This document shows, one piece after another, positions 1 through 7,680 of a DNA stretch of 64,000 bases (its first letter is position 1; each line of letters opens with the position of its first letter). Origin of the DNA: Desemzia incerta. Lineage in GTDB: Bacteria; Bacillota; Bacilli; Lactobacillales; Carnobacteriaceae. Location of the stretch: positions 186,001-250,000 of the forward strand of contig NZ_FOXW01000004.1 of the NCBI RefSeq assembly GCF_900115825.1, in the 5' to 3' direction. The translations under genes were made by a program, and so were the position numbers. The notes beneath the pieces were generated by a model, which worked only from the letters and a program-made list of their open reading frames with translations, was not told the origin of the DNA and made no database searches.

Positions 1-653
1 AACAGACACCGGTAAAAGCTCATATCAACCTGACCGAGTCTATTGATTTCCCGAACTGTAAAGTATTTGGAGAAGGACTCTCTAAAGTTGTTTTCGGAGA
101 TTATGAAGATTTGAAGGTCATTCTTGAACTAAATAAAGAGTACATCAGTGATGTAGAATTGGAATACGATCGTAGAAACAGCGCTGTTCCTCTTCTTGAC
201 ACTACCGACATAAATGCCCGCATAGAACCCGGAGCTATCATCCGAGACCAAGTGGAAATCCACGATCATGCTGTGATCATGATGGGAGCGGTCATCAATA
301 TTGGTGCTGTCATCGGTGAAAAAAGCATGATCGATATGGGAGCTGTTCTTGGCGGTCGAGCTATTGTTGGTAAAAATTGCCATATCGGTGCTGGTGCTGT
401 TTTAGCCGGTGTTGTCGAACCTGCTTCAGCCACTCCTGTAGTAGTCGAAGACGACGTTTTGATTGGCGCTAATGCTGTTGTTATTGAGGGCGTTCGAATC
501 GGTAAAGGAAGTGTTGTCGCTGCTGGTGCTGTTGTTATTGAAGACGTTCCAGAAAACGTCGTAGTTGGCGGCATCCCTGCTCGTATCCTGAAGGAAAAAG
601 ATGAAAAAACAACCCATAACACGGAATTAATCGCTGCCTTACGTGAGTTGTAA
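1..653 (+). CDS. dapH: 2,3,4,5-tetrahydropyridine-2,6-dicarboxylate N-acetyltransferase (5' end missing)
   Basis: Acetylates tetrahydrodipicolinate in the acetylase branch of the diaminopimelate/lysine pathway, in the cytoplasm; the product feeds peptidoglycan and lysine. The reading frame is open from base 3 to a TAA at 651-653 and codes for about 216 visible residues. Family members have roughly 235, so about 20 N-terminal residues lie outside the window. The sequence shows the typical DapH block [10 protein letters not shown] followed by [13 protein letters not shown] and then hexapeptide repeats ([46 protein letters not shown]) that form a left-handed beta helix. A TTG at 111 could be mistaken for a start, but it lies inside the conserved N-terminal domain. 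The rest of its operon is to the left and cannot be seen. Confidence 0.93.
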   Translation, partial: QTPVKAHINLTESIDFPNCKVFGEGLSKVVFGDYEDLKVILELNKEYISDVELEYDRRNSAVPLLDTTDINARIEPGAIIRDQVEIHDHAVIMMGAVINIGAVIGEKSMIDMGAVLGGRAIVGKNCHIGAGAVLAGVVEPASATPVVVEDDVLIGANAVVIEGVRIGKGSVVAAGAVVIEDVPENVVVGGIPARILKEKDEKTTHNTELIAALREL

Positions 654-731
654 AATCATTTTCTCGTTTTAAAAAAATTTGTTGCTGTTAAATAATGCGG
701 GTTTTCTAAAAATAAAATCTCTCTATTTAAA

Positions 732-761
732 TGAAAAATTCAGCTTTAATTATGGTATACT
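732..761 (+). promoter_or_regulatory. candidate extended -10 promoter
   Basis: TG-G-TATACT at 753-761 is a good extended -10 box; the upstream -35 (around 732-737, TGAAAA) is weak. Transcription would begin near 768 and meet the terminator at 784-824, so the predicted product is either a very short RNA or an attenuated leader for the membrane protein at 895. Inference only. Confidence 0.35.
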
Positions 762-783
762 TTAAAAATCAGTGTGTAACGAT

Positions 784-824
784 AAACGGAAAGCCATCTG
801 AATCAGGGCTTTCCGTTTTTTTTG
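784..824 (+). terminator. Rho-independent terminator
   Basis: AAACGGAAAGCC at 784-795 pairs with GGCTTTCCGTTT at 807-818 around an 11-nt loop and runs into a T tract. It lies downstream of dapH and upstream of the gene at 895, so it may end dapH transcription or attenuate the short leader. Confidence 0.85.
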
Positions 825-894
825 TTATCTTCCATCTTTAGATGTTTTTATATACAACGCTTACCATCTGAAAAAAAATTTTGGAGCTGATACT

Positions 895-1392
895 ATGAAA
901 GAAGAAACAAGAATGCCTCAAAACGGAAAAGAATTTATTTTATTTTTAGCTGTAATCTCAATTATTTCCGTCAACACTATTGCGCCATTGATCATGGCTT
1001 TACAATTTGGATTTACTAAAGCCGTTTATCTGCAGACATTGAAAACTATTCCATTCATGTGGATTATTGTCGTACTGATCGTCCCTTTTATTGTTGAACC
1101 TATTGTAAATAATTTGATGCCGAAATTCACTCAACCTACTGATAGTTTTAATGCTGCAACGTTGTTCCATATCTTTTTCAGCGTTTTAATCATGTCTATC
1201 TTATTGACTGTTATTGGTACTTGGGTAGGAACAAGAACCATTTCTATGGAACCAATCAAAACTTTCTTCTATAATTGGCCGCGAAATTTCACGATCGCCT
1301 TTTTCATTGAGCTAGTAGTCGCTCAACCTTTGGCTCGTTTAGCGATGATTTTGATCCATAAACAACGAGCAAATAAAACGGTAAATTCTTAA
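895..1392 (+). CDS. DUF2798-family integral membrane protein
   Basis: A 165-residue membrane protein with four predicted transmembrane segments (about residues 14-38, 49-72, 92-115 and 132-155). They are arranged as two similar halves, each with a pattern like the DUF2798 repeat; the second half has the motif NWPRNFTIAFFIELVVAQPLAR. Function is not known for this family and none can be assigned here. The ATG at 895 follows a GGAG at about 882-885, a normal spacing. The gene stands alone, with a terminator before it (784-824) and one after it (1415-1455), so it is probably monocistronic. Confidence 0.8.
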   Translation: MKEETRMPQNGKEFILFLAVISIISVNTIAPLIMALQFGFTKAVYLQTLKTIPFMWIIVVLIVPFIVEPIVNNLMPKFTQPTDSFNAATLFHIFFSVLIMSILLTVIGTWVGTRTISMEPIKTFFYNWPRNFTIAFFIELVVAQPLARLAMILIHKQRANKTVNS

Positions 1393-1414
1393 TTTGAGCT
1401 TTAAAAATAGAAAA

Positions 1415-1455
1415 TCAACCTTTACGAGTCTTTTTTCGTAAAGGTTGGTTTTTTA
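1415..1455 (+). terminator. Rho-independent terminator
   Basis: TCAACCTTTACGA at 1415-1427 pairs with TCGTAAAGGTTGG at 1436-1448 (one end mismatch) and is followed by TTTTTTA. It ends the DUF2798 gene. Confidence 0.9.
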
Positions 1456-1558
1456 TTTTCTAACGAATCCTAAGGTTTTTTGTTTTTAAAGTAAGGTTTT
1501 CTGTGTTACAAAGAAGCAAAGATACCTTAAAACAATCAATAAAAAGGAGATTGAGGAA

Positions 1559-2899
1559 ATGAAAAAGAACTTTGATAGTGTTGTGATTGGGAGCGGTGTT
1601 GCTGGACGGGGAGCTGCTTCCAGTTTAGCCGCTGCCGGGAAAAAAGTTGCTATTGTAGAAGAAGACTTATGGGGAGGAACCTGTCCAAATAGAGGCTGTG
1701 ATCCGAAAAAAGTACTGCTTTCTGCAGTCGAAGCTAGAGACGCAGCACTGCAATTAAAAGAAAAAGGATTGCATACTGTTCCTGAAGTCAACTGGCCAGA
1801 TTTAATGGCTTTTAAAGAAACGTTTACTCGTCCAGTACCTGAACAAACGAAAGACAGTCTCCAATCCTCTGGAGTAACTACTTTTTTCGGCAATGCATCA
1901 TTTACTCCGAAACAAACCTTACAGGTAAATGAAGATGAACTAGAAGCTGAACAGTTTATCATCGCAACTGGAGCCCGCCCCTCTTTTCTCGATATTGAAG
2001 GAAAGGAACACTTTCTAACGAGCAACGACTTCTTAACTCTTCCAGAAATGCCGAAAACCATCACTTTTGTCGGTGGAGGATACATTGCTTTTGAATTTGC
2101 AGCTATTGCTAATGCAGCTGGCGCTGAAGTACATCTTATCCAACACAATGATCGTCCTTTGAAGGCATTTGACAAAGAACTGGTGGACCTTTTGATGAAA
2201 CAATTAGAAGCTAAAGGTGTTAATTTCCATTTAAACATAGAGATCACAAAAATCACAGCTGCTGAAAACGGCTTTGTGATAACTGATGATTCTGATTTCC
2301 AACTGAATAGTGATCTTGTTTTCTGTACTACAGGGCGGATACCGAATACAGAAGCTTTGCATCTTGAAAACGTTGGCGTTGAGTACGATAAAAAAGGCAT
2401 CCTAGTAAACGGTTATCTCCAAACCAGCAATGCTGCTATTTTCGCTCTAGGAGACGTTTTATCTAAAAAACAACCTAAGTTAACGCCTGTTTCCAGTTTT
2501 GAAGCGGATTATTTAGTATCTCATTTGACGGAAAAACAGTCTGAACCTATAGCTTATCCAAGCATCCCTACGATGGTCTTTTCTGGTCCCAAATTAACCC
2601 AGGTTGGAGTAACAGCTGAAACCGCAGCGGACAATCCGAATGACTATGAATTATCCACTATAGACGCTACTAAATGGTTCAGTTACAGCCGGACAAACGA
2701 ACCCATTTCAACTGTTAAGATCATTACAGATAAAAAGACTGGATTATTAGTCGGTGCAGCTTGTTTAAATAACGAAGCTGATGAATTGATCAATTATTTC
2801 AGTCGAATGATCGATCAAAAAATGAGTGCTGAAGAGCTGTCTAAAAAAGTATTTGCTTATCCAACGATTGCCAGTGATTTAAGCTACTTTTACTCTTGA
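1559..2899 (+). CDS. FAD-dependent pyridine nucleotide-disulfide oxidoreductase (glutathione reductase-like)
   Basis: A 446-residue class I flavin disulfide reductase of the glutathione reductase/dihydrolipoamide dehydrogenase type, expected to be a cytoplasmic NAD(P)H-dependent enzyme. Visible parts: FAD-binding GSGVAGRGA (11-19), the redox-active disulfide in GGTCPNRGCDPKK (Cys42 and Cys47), the NAD(P)-binding VGGGYIAFEFA (about 171-181), a second FAD contact near ALGDV, and a C-terminal dimerisation domain. In classical glutathione reductase the C-terminal catalytic dyad is in an HPT motif; here the matching stretch reads AYPT, so the usual histidine is missing and the substrate is uncertain. 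The ATG at 1559 follows AAAAGGAGATTGAGGAA. Not in an operon with recognisable partners. Confidence 0.85.
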   Translation: MKKNFDSVVIGSGVAGRGAASSLAAAGKKVAIVEEDLWGGTCPNRGCDPKKVLLSAVEARDAALQLKEKGLHTVPEVNWPDLMAFKETFTRPVPEQTKDSLQSSGVTTFFGNASFTPKQTLQVNEDELEAEQFIIATGARPSFLDIEGKEHFLTSNDFLTLPEMPKTITFVGGGYIAFEFAAIANAAGAEVHLIQHNDRPLKAFDKELVDLLMKQLEAKGVNFHLNIEITKITAAENGFVITDDSDFQLNSDLVFCTTGRIPNTEALHLENVGVEYDKKGILVNGYLQTSNAAIFALGDVLSKKQPKLTPVSSFEADYLVSHLTEKQSEPIAYPSIPTMVFSGPKLTQVGVTAETAADNPNDYELSTIDATKWFSYSRTNEPISTVKIITDKKTGLLVGAACLNNEADELINYFSRMIDQKMSAEELSKKVFAYPTIASDLSYFYS

Positions 2900-2928
2900 T
2901 TCTTGCCTTATAAAATCCATGAGTCTAA

Positions 2929-2957
2929 TTTACATTCTTGCAAGAACAAGGTATAGT
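2929..2957 (+). promoter_or_regulatory. promoter with palindromic spacer
   Basis: TTTACA (2929-2934), a 17-bp spacer and TATAGT (2952-2957). The spacer opens with the perfect 12-bp palindrome TTCTTGCAAGAA (2935-2946), which would place a bound dimeric regulator between the -35 and -10 boxes. It drives the CofE-like gene at 3002. Confidence 0.65.
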
Positions 2958-3001
2958 AGTAATGGTTTGAAATTAGCTTACCTATTAGAGGAGAGATCAT
3001 A

Positions 3002-4192
3002 TTGGAAAGAGTAGTTGGAACAGTAGTACGAGGACTTCGTGGTCCAATCATTAATAAAGGAGACGACATCGAGCAGATCGTAGTAGATACAGTCTTAAAT
3101 GCGTCAAATGTTGATGGTTTTTCAATCGAAGATCGTGATATTGTAACCGTAACTGAGTCTATCGTAGCCCGTGCACAAGGAAACTATGCCACAATCGATG
3201 ATATCGCCGCAGATGTTCAATCTAAATTTGCTGGAGATACGATTGGTGTTATTTTCCCTATCCTTAGCCGTAACCGTTTTGCAAATAACTTGCAAGGTAT
3301 CGCTAGAGGAGCAAAAAAAGTTGTTTTAATGTTGAGCTATCCATCTGATGAAGTGGGAAATCACTTAGTAAACATTGATGAGTTAGACACTAAAGGGATC
3401 AATCCTTGGACTGACATTTTAACTGAGCCTCAATTCCGTGAACACTTTGGTCAAGTCACTCATCCCTTTACTGGAGTAGACTACATCGAGTACTACAAAG
3501 GGATCGTCGAATCAGAAGGTGCTGAATGTGAAGTTATCTTCTCAAACAATCCAAAAACGATTTTATCATACACTAAAAGCGTACTAACATGTGATATTCA
3601 TTCACGTTTCAGAACAAAACGTATTCTAAAAGCTAATGGTGCTGAAAAAGTATATGGTCTTGACGACATCCTTTCAGAATCTATCAACGGCAGCGGATTT
3701 AATGAAGCTTACGGTTTGCTTGGATCAAATAAAGCAACCGAAGAAAGCGTAAAATTATTCCCTAATAATTGCCAACCTATCGTAGACGGCATCCAAGCAA
3801 AAATCAAAGAATTGACTGGAAAAACAGTTGAAGTAATGGTTTATGGCGATGGAGCTTTCAAAGATCCAGTTGGAAAAATCTGGGAACTTGCTGATCCTGT
3901 AGTATCTCCAGGTTTTACTGAAGGTCTTAAAGGAACACCTAATGAAGTGAAATTGAAATACTTAGCTGACAACAATTTCTCTCAACTACGCGGAGACGAA
4001 TTGAAACAAGCTATTTCTAAATACATTGAAAACAAACAAGAAGACTTGGTTGGATCAATGGAAGCACAAGGAACAACTCCTCGTCGTCTGACTGACTTGA
4101 TTGGTTCATTGTCTGATTTAACTTCTGGAAGTGGAGACAAAGGAACACCTATGGTCTACATCCAAGGATACTTCGACAACTACACAGTTTAG
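3002..4192 (+). CDS. CofE-like protein (coenzyme F420-0:L-glutamate ligase superfamily)
   Basis: A 396-residue protein of the F420-0:gamma-glutamyl ligase superfamily. The N-terminal part carries the family features: GTVVRGLRGPIINKGDD, then the DIVTVTESIVARAQG block (about 47-61), and later DIHSRFRTKRIL and VMVYGDGAFKDPVGKIWELADP. True CofE adds glutamates to coenzyme F420, a cofactor not known in lactic acid bacteria, so the ligase reaction is probably kept on some other substrate; that is inference. Start: a TTG at 3002 preceded by AGAGGAGAG at good distance; no ATG fits. Monocistronic, between the promoter at 2929-2957 and the terminators at 4230 and 4393. The name reflects superfamily membership only. 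Confidence 0.75.
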   Translation: MERVVGTVVRGLRGPIINKGDDIEQIVVDTVLNASNVDGFSIEDRDIVTVTESIVARAQGNYATIDDIAADVQSKFAGDTIGVIFPILSRNRFANNLQGIARGAKKVVLMLSYPSDEVGNHLVNIDELDTKGINPWTDILTEPQFREHFGQVTHPFTGVDYIEYYKGIVESEGAECEVIFSNNPKTILSYTKSVLTCDIHSRFRTKRILKANGAEKVYGLDDILSESINGSGFNEAYGLLGSNKATEESVKLFPNNCQPIVDGIQAKIKELTGKTVEVMVYGDGAFKDPVGKIWELADPVVSPGFTEGLKGTPNEVKLKYLADNNFSQLRGDELKQAISKYIENKQEDLVGSMEAQGTTPRRLTDLIGSLSDLTSGSGDKGTPMVYIQGYFDNYTV

Positions 4193-4365
4193 AGAGCGGA
4201 GAAAGTTGTTTAGATTATTGAATATAAAAATGCCCACCATAGTTAAGTGCTTTTCTTAACAATGGTGGGCATCTTTATAGGCATATGATCTAACTTTCGC
4301 AGCTCGTTTTAAAAGCATAGATGTCTGAATCTCAAAGCACATATAGAGAGCGGAGAAAGTTGTTT
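4191..4365. repeat. pair of 21-bp direct repeats
   Basis: The 21-bp string beginning AGAGAGCGGAGAAAG occurs at 4191-4211, overlapping the end of the CofE-like gene, and again at 4345-4365 just before the second terminator. The 154-bp offset suggests that a 3' flank was duplicated together with its own terminator. Confidence 0.6.
4230..4272 (+). terminator. terminator hairpin
   Basis: ATGCCCACCAT at 4230-4240 pairs with ATGGTGGGCAT at 4262-4272, extended inside by GTTAAG and CTTAAC. The T tract is weak. It lies directly downstream of the CofE-like gene. Confidence 0.75.
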
Positions 4366-4392
4366 TAACACATGAAAATGCTTGATTTCGAA

Positions 4393-4436
4393 AGCGGCTG
4401 GAAGAAAATCTTCCAGCCGCTTTTTGTTTTTTTTTA
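4393..4436 (+). terminator. Rho-independent terminator
   Basis: AGCGGCTGGAAG (4393-4404) pairs with CTTCCAGCCGCT (4410-4421) around a 5-nt loop, followed by a long T tract. A second terminator after the CofE-like gene. Confidence 0.88.
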
Positions 4437-4489
4437 GAATATAAGGTAACTTTGGTTTTGCTAGGACAAAATGGGTGCTCAGATTTGGT

Positions 4490-4638
4490 CTATTAATCAA
4501 GTGAAGTCTAGTTTAGGACCCACTTGATTAATAGATAGGTTCTATTGATCAAGTGGCAGCTCTTTTTATGCTCACTTGACTAATAGCTCAGTCCTATTGA
4601 TCAAGTGACAGCCTATTGCATCCTCACTTGACTAATAG
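4490..4638. repeat. three tandem 52-bp-period hairpin units
   Basis: Each unit is a 14-bp arm, a 17-bp loop and a 14-bp arm, with 7 bp between units. Arms: 4490-4503 with 4521-4534; 4542-4555 with 4573-4586; 4594-4607 with 4625-4638. The left arms read CTATTAATCAAGTG or CTATTGATCAAGTG and the right arms CACTTGATTAATAG or CACTTGACTAATAG. The first unit pairs perfectly; the second and third have two adjacent mismatches. Loops differ in sequence but keep 17 nt. There are no T tracts, so these are not plain terminators. Confidence 0.9.
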
Positions 4639-4677
4639 AACAGATTGAACGCCCCACTTTTCCATCATCTATCGAAA

Positions 4678-4719
4678 ACAGCCTCTCGATTCGCGAAAAG
4701 TCGTGAATCGAGAGGCTGT
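4678..4719 (-). terminator. Rho-independent terminator, possibly bidirectional
   Basis: ACAGCCTCTCGATTC (4678-4692) pairs with GAATCGAGAGGCTGT (4705-4719). It lies just downstream of the binding-protein gene that ends at 4732. Confidence 0.85.
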
Positions 4720-4731
4720 ATTTTTCATTTC

Positions 4732-5628
4732 TTATTCTTTTGGTTCTAGATCTTCAATAGAATCAATGTCCATATACTCCGGCACTACAAAACCGTTTTG
4801 CGTTCCGGTCAAGTTAGGTCCTAAGTCTACTAGATCTTCTTTGTATTTTTCATAAAAAGAGTTGTGTGTAGTAGGCAGCCAAGGAGAAATAGAAGCATCT
4901 GCTTTTCCGTTTGCTACTGCTTCAAATAAAATCGCAGGATCCACATCAGATACGGTCACATCGTAGCCTTGTTGCTCTAAAACAGTTGCTAGAACTTGGC
5001 TAGAAGCTCGTTCTGAATCCCAAGGTGTTGAGACTAAGTCGATTTCTTTTCCGTCTACTTTTTCTGTACCTTCTAACCAGCCATTGATTTTTTCTGGGTT
5101 GGATTCTATCCAATCTGCTGAAGCTTCTTCAATGGAACTCGTTTGAGCGTCAAACGTGATTTTTTCCATATCTTCAACTTCCCATTCAAAGGCATCTAAA
5201 ATTTTATAAGCATTTGGCATTTCTTCTTCAAATCCTAGTCGGGCAATGGTATGGATACTTTCTACTTCTCCCAATGTTCCTTTAGGATCCTCAATAAATT
5301 TCAAGTCATACTGGGTAAATTTGTAATGAGGAGCCCAGCCTGTAACAATAATAGGTTCTTCATTTTCAATCGCTTGCCCAAGCAGCGTCAACATACCTGC
5401 TGTAGAACTTTCTTCCAGTTCCCATCCCTCTAGATTATCGTATTCTTCTAATGTCTTTTCTGATAAACCTGTCAATCCTGCTCCAGGTTCGATACCTATA
5501 ATAGTATGCTCTACTTGTTCACTGATGCTGTTATTCGCACTTGCAGCATCTTCTTCTTTACTACCGCATCCTGCTGCAAGCAGCACCGTTGTCAATCCCA
5601 TCGTTATCCCTATGTTTCTTACTTTCAT
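4732..5628 (-). CDS. glycine betaine/choline-type ABC substrate-binding lipoprotein, lobes permuted
   Basis: A 298-residue extracellular solute-binding protein of the OpuAC type, anchored by a lipid: signal peptide then LLAAGC with Cys21. Binding-site landmarks are present: GIEPGAG (about 45-51), VTGWAPHY (about 95-102), STPWDSE and SPWLPTTH; their tryptophans would form the aromatic cage for quaternary amines. The order is unusual. The segment that is C-terminal in Bacillus OpuAC (GIEPGAG to the DDM-like block) comes first, and the WDSE/WLPTTH lobe comes second, so the domain is circularly permuted. I recall a similar reversed order in some lactic acid bacterial OpuA domains, but cannot check it. 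No ATPase or permease gene is adjacent, so it is an orphan that must use a distant transporter. The ATG follows GGAGGAAAAGAA. Confidence 0.85.
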   Translation of the reverse strand: MKVRNIGITMGLTTVLLAAGCGSKEEDAASANNSISEQVEHTIIGIEPGAGLTGLSEKTLEEYDNLEGWELEESSTAGMLTLLGQAIENEEPIIVTGWAPHYKFTQYDLKFIEDPKGTLGEVESIHTIARLGFEEEMPNAYKILDAFEWEVEDMEKITFDAQTSSIEEASADWIESNPEKINGWLEGTEKVDGKEIDLVSTPWDSERASSQVLATVLEQQGYDVTVSDVDPAILFEAVANGKADASISPWLPTTHNSFYEKYKEDLVDLGPNLTGTQNGFVVPEYMDIDSIEDLEPKE

Positions 5629-5771
5629 TTCTTTTCCTCCATCATATTAAAAGCATTCCACTTTTTTATTTCGGCTAATGTTTCGTCCTTGAGCAACGCA
5701 TGATTAAATGCATCAATCAAGGGATAGTTAGTCTTTTCGCTCCACTTTGTTTTTTGATTACCGATAACCAT
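5625..5771 (-). pseudogene. 48-codon reading frame ending on the binding-protein start, possible gene remnant
   Basis: An open frame from an ATG at 5771 ends in a TGA that overlaps the ATG of the downstream binding-protein gene (ATGA, 4 nt), as in translationally coupled operons. The product would contain SEKTNYPLIDAFNHALLKD and then AEIKKWNAFNMMEEKK, with protein-like composition. The frame stays open for about 12 more codons upstream, up to a TAA near 5809. No ribosome binding site precedes the ATG and no family is recognised. It may be the 3' end of a deleted gene; a genuine short peptide cannot be excluded. Confidence 0.35.
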
Positions 5772-5954
5772 ATGTACAAATAAGCAGTTCTTTCTATTAG
5801 GAATCCATTAATACTCAGAAGTATACCCCTGTTTTTATTCACTTATATGCAATTTAATCTTGAGGCCTCCTCTCTTGAGAGCAGGTCACCGATTTAGAAT
5901 AGCCACTATCCACTGTAGCATTAATCGTGTATCGTTTCAAATTTGATGAATAAA

Positions 5955-6004
5955 AACACAGAAATAGACAGCGCTGCTTCTTTCAGCAAACACTGTCTCT
6001 ATTT
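5955..6004 (-). terminator. Rho-independent terminator
   Basis: On the minus strand AATAGAGACAG pairs with CTGTCTATT (5963-5971 with 5993-6003) and a T-rich tail follows. Ends the alpha/beta hydrolase gene at 6008. Confidence 0.7.
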
Positions 6005-6007
6005 TGG

Positions 6008-6868
6008 TTATTCTCTTATAAAATCAATCATCCACTCATTTACTTGTTCGGCTTTTTCATGTTGAATCCAGTGCGTCGCTTCGCCGATTAATCTTCCTCG
6101 ACCATTATCGCAGTACTCTAAACTTTTGCTTGCTAATTCTTGACCTAAAAACTGGTCTTTAGCCCCCCAGATCACAAAAGTCGGGACTTTCACTCTTGCG
6201 GAAACCTTTTGGCTGGAAGGGTAACGAACTAAAGCGCGATACCAATTGATCATCGAACGCATCGCTCTAGGCTGCGACCAAGCAGAGCGGTAACGTTGCA
6301 GGTCCTCTTCACTAAACGTCCCTTTTTGACTGGTTGCTTTCAACGCTTTCACTGCCGGTTCCCAATCAGACACACTAAACAGTCGTTCCGGCACTCCTCG
6401 TAGTTGGAAAAAACCGATATAAGAACTTTTCAAAATTTGCAGCGGATGCTGTAGTATTTGCTTAGCCATAGCTTGTTCATGAGGTACATTCAAGATGATC
6501 AATTTGTGCAGCAGATCAGGGTACTCTCTTGCCACCCTCCAAGCAACGATGCCTCCCCAGTCATGTCCAACCAAATAGACTTTTTCTTTTCCGGAAGCTT
6601 TGATTAATCCGGCAATATCAGCTGCTAAATCTTTCATTTGATAATCACGGATATTTTTAGGTTTGTCGCTGAGATTATACCCTCTCTGGTCAGGAACCCA
6701 AACTCGGTAGCCTTGACTCGCTAAAGCGGAGATTTGTTTTTCCCACCCGTACCAAAATTCAGGAAAACCATGCAGTAAAAGAACCACTTCTCCTTCTTTT
6801 GGTCCTGCTTGAACCACATGCAGCTTGATGCCGTTTGTTTCAATAAACGTATGTTCAATAGTTTCCAT
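6008..6868 (-). CDS. alpha/beta hydrolase, epoxide hydrolase-like
   Basis: A 286-residue cytoplasmic alpha/beta-fold hydrolase. It has HGFPEFW (33-39, oxyanion-hole HGFP motif), DQRGYNLSDKP, the nucleophile elbow GHDWGG with Asp103, and a C-terminal ATHWIQHE with the catalytic histidine. An aspartate nucleophile with HGFPE is typical of epoxide hydrolases and haloalkane dehalogenases; the natural substrate cannot be told. The start is the ATG at 6868 because AGGAGG at 6880-6885 lies 11 nt upstream; an earlier in-frame start at 6904 has no such site. Monocistronic with its own terminator. Confidence 0.83.
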   Translation of the reverse strand: METIEHTFIETNGIKLHVVQAGPKEGEVVLLLHGFPEFWYGWEKQISALASQGYRVWVPDQRGYNLSDKPKNIRDYQMKDLAADIAGLIKASGKEKVYLVGHDWGGIVAWRVAREYPDLLHKLIILNVPHEQAMAKQILQHPLQILKSSYIGFFQLRGVPERLFSVSDWEPAVKALKATSQKGTFSEEDLQRYRSAWSQPRAMRSMINWYRALVRYPSSQKVSARVKVPTFVIWGAKDQFLGQELASKSLEYCDNGRGRLIGEATHWIQHEKAEQVNEWMIDFIRE

Positions 6869-6999
6869 TTTGCTTACAACCTCCTGATCGACTCTAAGTT
6901 TCAAATTGTTGGATGACTAGTTGATAATGGTATTTACTTTCCTATATTCTAGTTCATCTTTTGTTAGTATTCGAAAGATAAGGCTTTTAAAAATATCTA

Positions 7000-7032
7000 C
7001 AAAAAAAGAAAGCCACTTGTAGGCTTTCCTTT
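7000..7032 (-). terminator. Rho-independent terminator
   Basis: On the minus strand GGAAAGCC (7022-7029) pairs with GGCTTTC (7008-7014) and is followed by TTTTTTT. It insulates the hydrolase gene from transcription entering from the transposase remnant to the right. Confidence 0.75.
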
Positions 7033-7185
7033 CCGATGGAATATTAAATATCACTAGTGTTGTATAAAAAATCATAAAAGCAGACTTCAATTTTTTTAAC
7101 TTCGTCACATGTTTTTTCCGTGACTTTTTCTAGAAAATTTTAATGTTATTTTGTTTTACCTACAACGTTTCCCGACAATCTACAT

Positions 7186-7412
7186 TTAACCAGATTCAAT
7201 TAGTTTCTTAAACTGCACGTATAGTTCAAATTGAGTTTAAGCTTTATGAGCAAGTCAAGTAAGTAAACGATCATTGCCAGACATAACTGATTGGCCACAC
7301 CATTTTCCGTTTTTGAGAAATAGGTTTTTATGGTCAATTTTGATTTATACTTATCCATGCGTAAGTTCATTATAATGCTCTTAAAAAATAAAGATAAAAA
7401 GTTTACATTCAT
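7186..7412 (-). pseudogene. C-terminal fragment of an IS4-like transposase, frameshifted
   Basis: The minus-strand frame reads LFFKSIIMNL, then KLTIKTYFSKTENGV, then NQLCLAMIVYLL, which resembles the end of DDE transposases of the IS4 type (the usual pattern is FFKWIKQHLKIK, a short gap, SENAV, then Q-I and ALIAYLL). Close to the end the frame shifts: one frame stops at a TAA near 7200, while another carries on as QFKKLIESG and stops at 7186, matching the usual transposase C-terminus. The catalytic core and terminal inverted repeats are not seen, so this is a dead remnant. The family is inferred from motif resemblance only. Confidence 0.5.
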
Positions 7413-7584
7413 ATAGATTTAGATGTATTAAATCCAGCTATTGCTTTATGCAGCTTAATAGTTGCTTTAGCCAACTCCACTTTATAAACACTGCTAAATA
7501 TTGAGAAAAAGTGCTATAGTCTCGACTTTTTAATTAGATTGCGTTTTTAAACGTGTTCCAAAAAAACTGACCGTATGTTTATAA

Positions 7585-7633
7585 AATAGAATTTCCATTA
7601 GGAGTTTTGTTCCTCCTAATGGGAATTCTATTT
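7585..7633 (-). terminator. Rho-independent terminator
   Basis: GAATTTCCATTAGGAG on the plus strand pairs with CTCCTAATGGGAATTC (16 bp, one G-U) across a short loop. It ends the methionine operon after metQ. Confidence 0.85.
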
Positions 7634-7680
7634 GTATTTACTGGCCAAACCGGCTTTTGTCTCGCTCTTTTTAATTTCTG

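Noticed and set aside
1486-2400. Long minus-strand frame of about 300 codons opposite the flavin disulfide reductase
   Set aside because: The plus-strand protein has all family motifs; the minus frame has a Ser/Phe-rich composition, no ribosome binding site and no family features. It is a shadow.
4490-4638. Possible CRISPR array
   Set aside because: Units are internal hairpins with constant 17-nt loops and only three repeats; there are no 30-nt unique spacers and no cas genes.
6917-7108. Minus-strand frame of 63 codons
   Set aside because: It crosses the terminator at 7000-7032, has no ribosome binding site and no recognised sequence.
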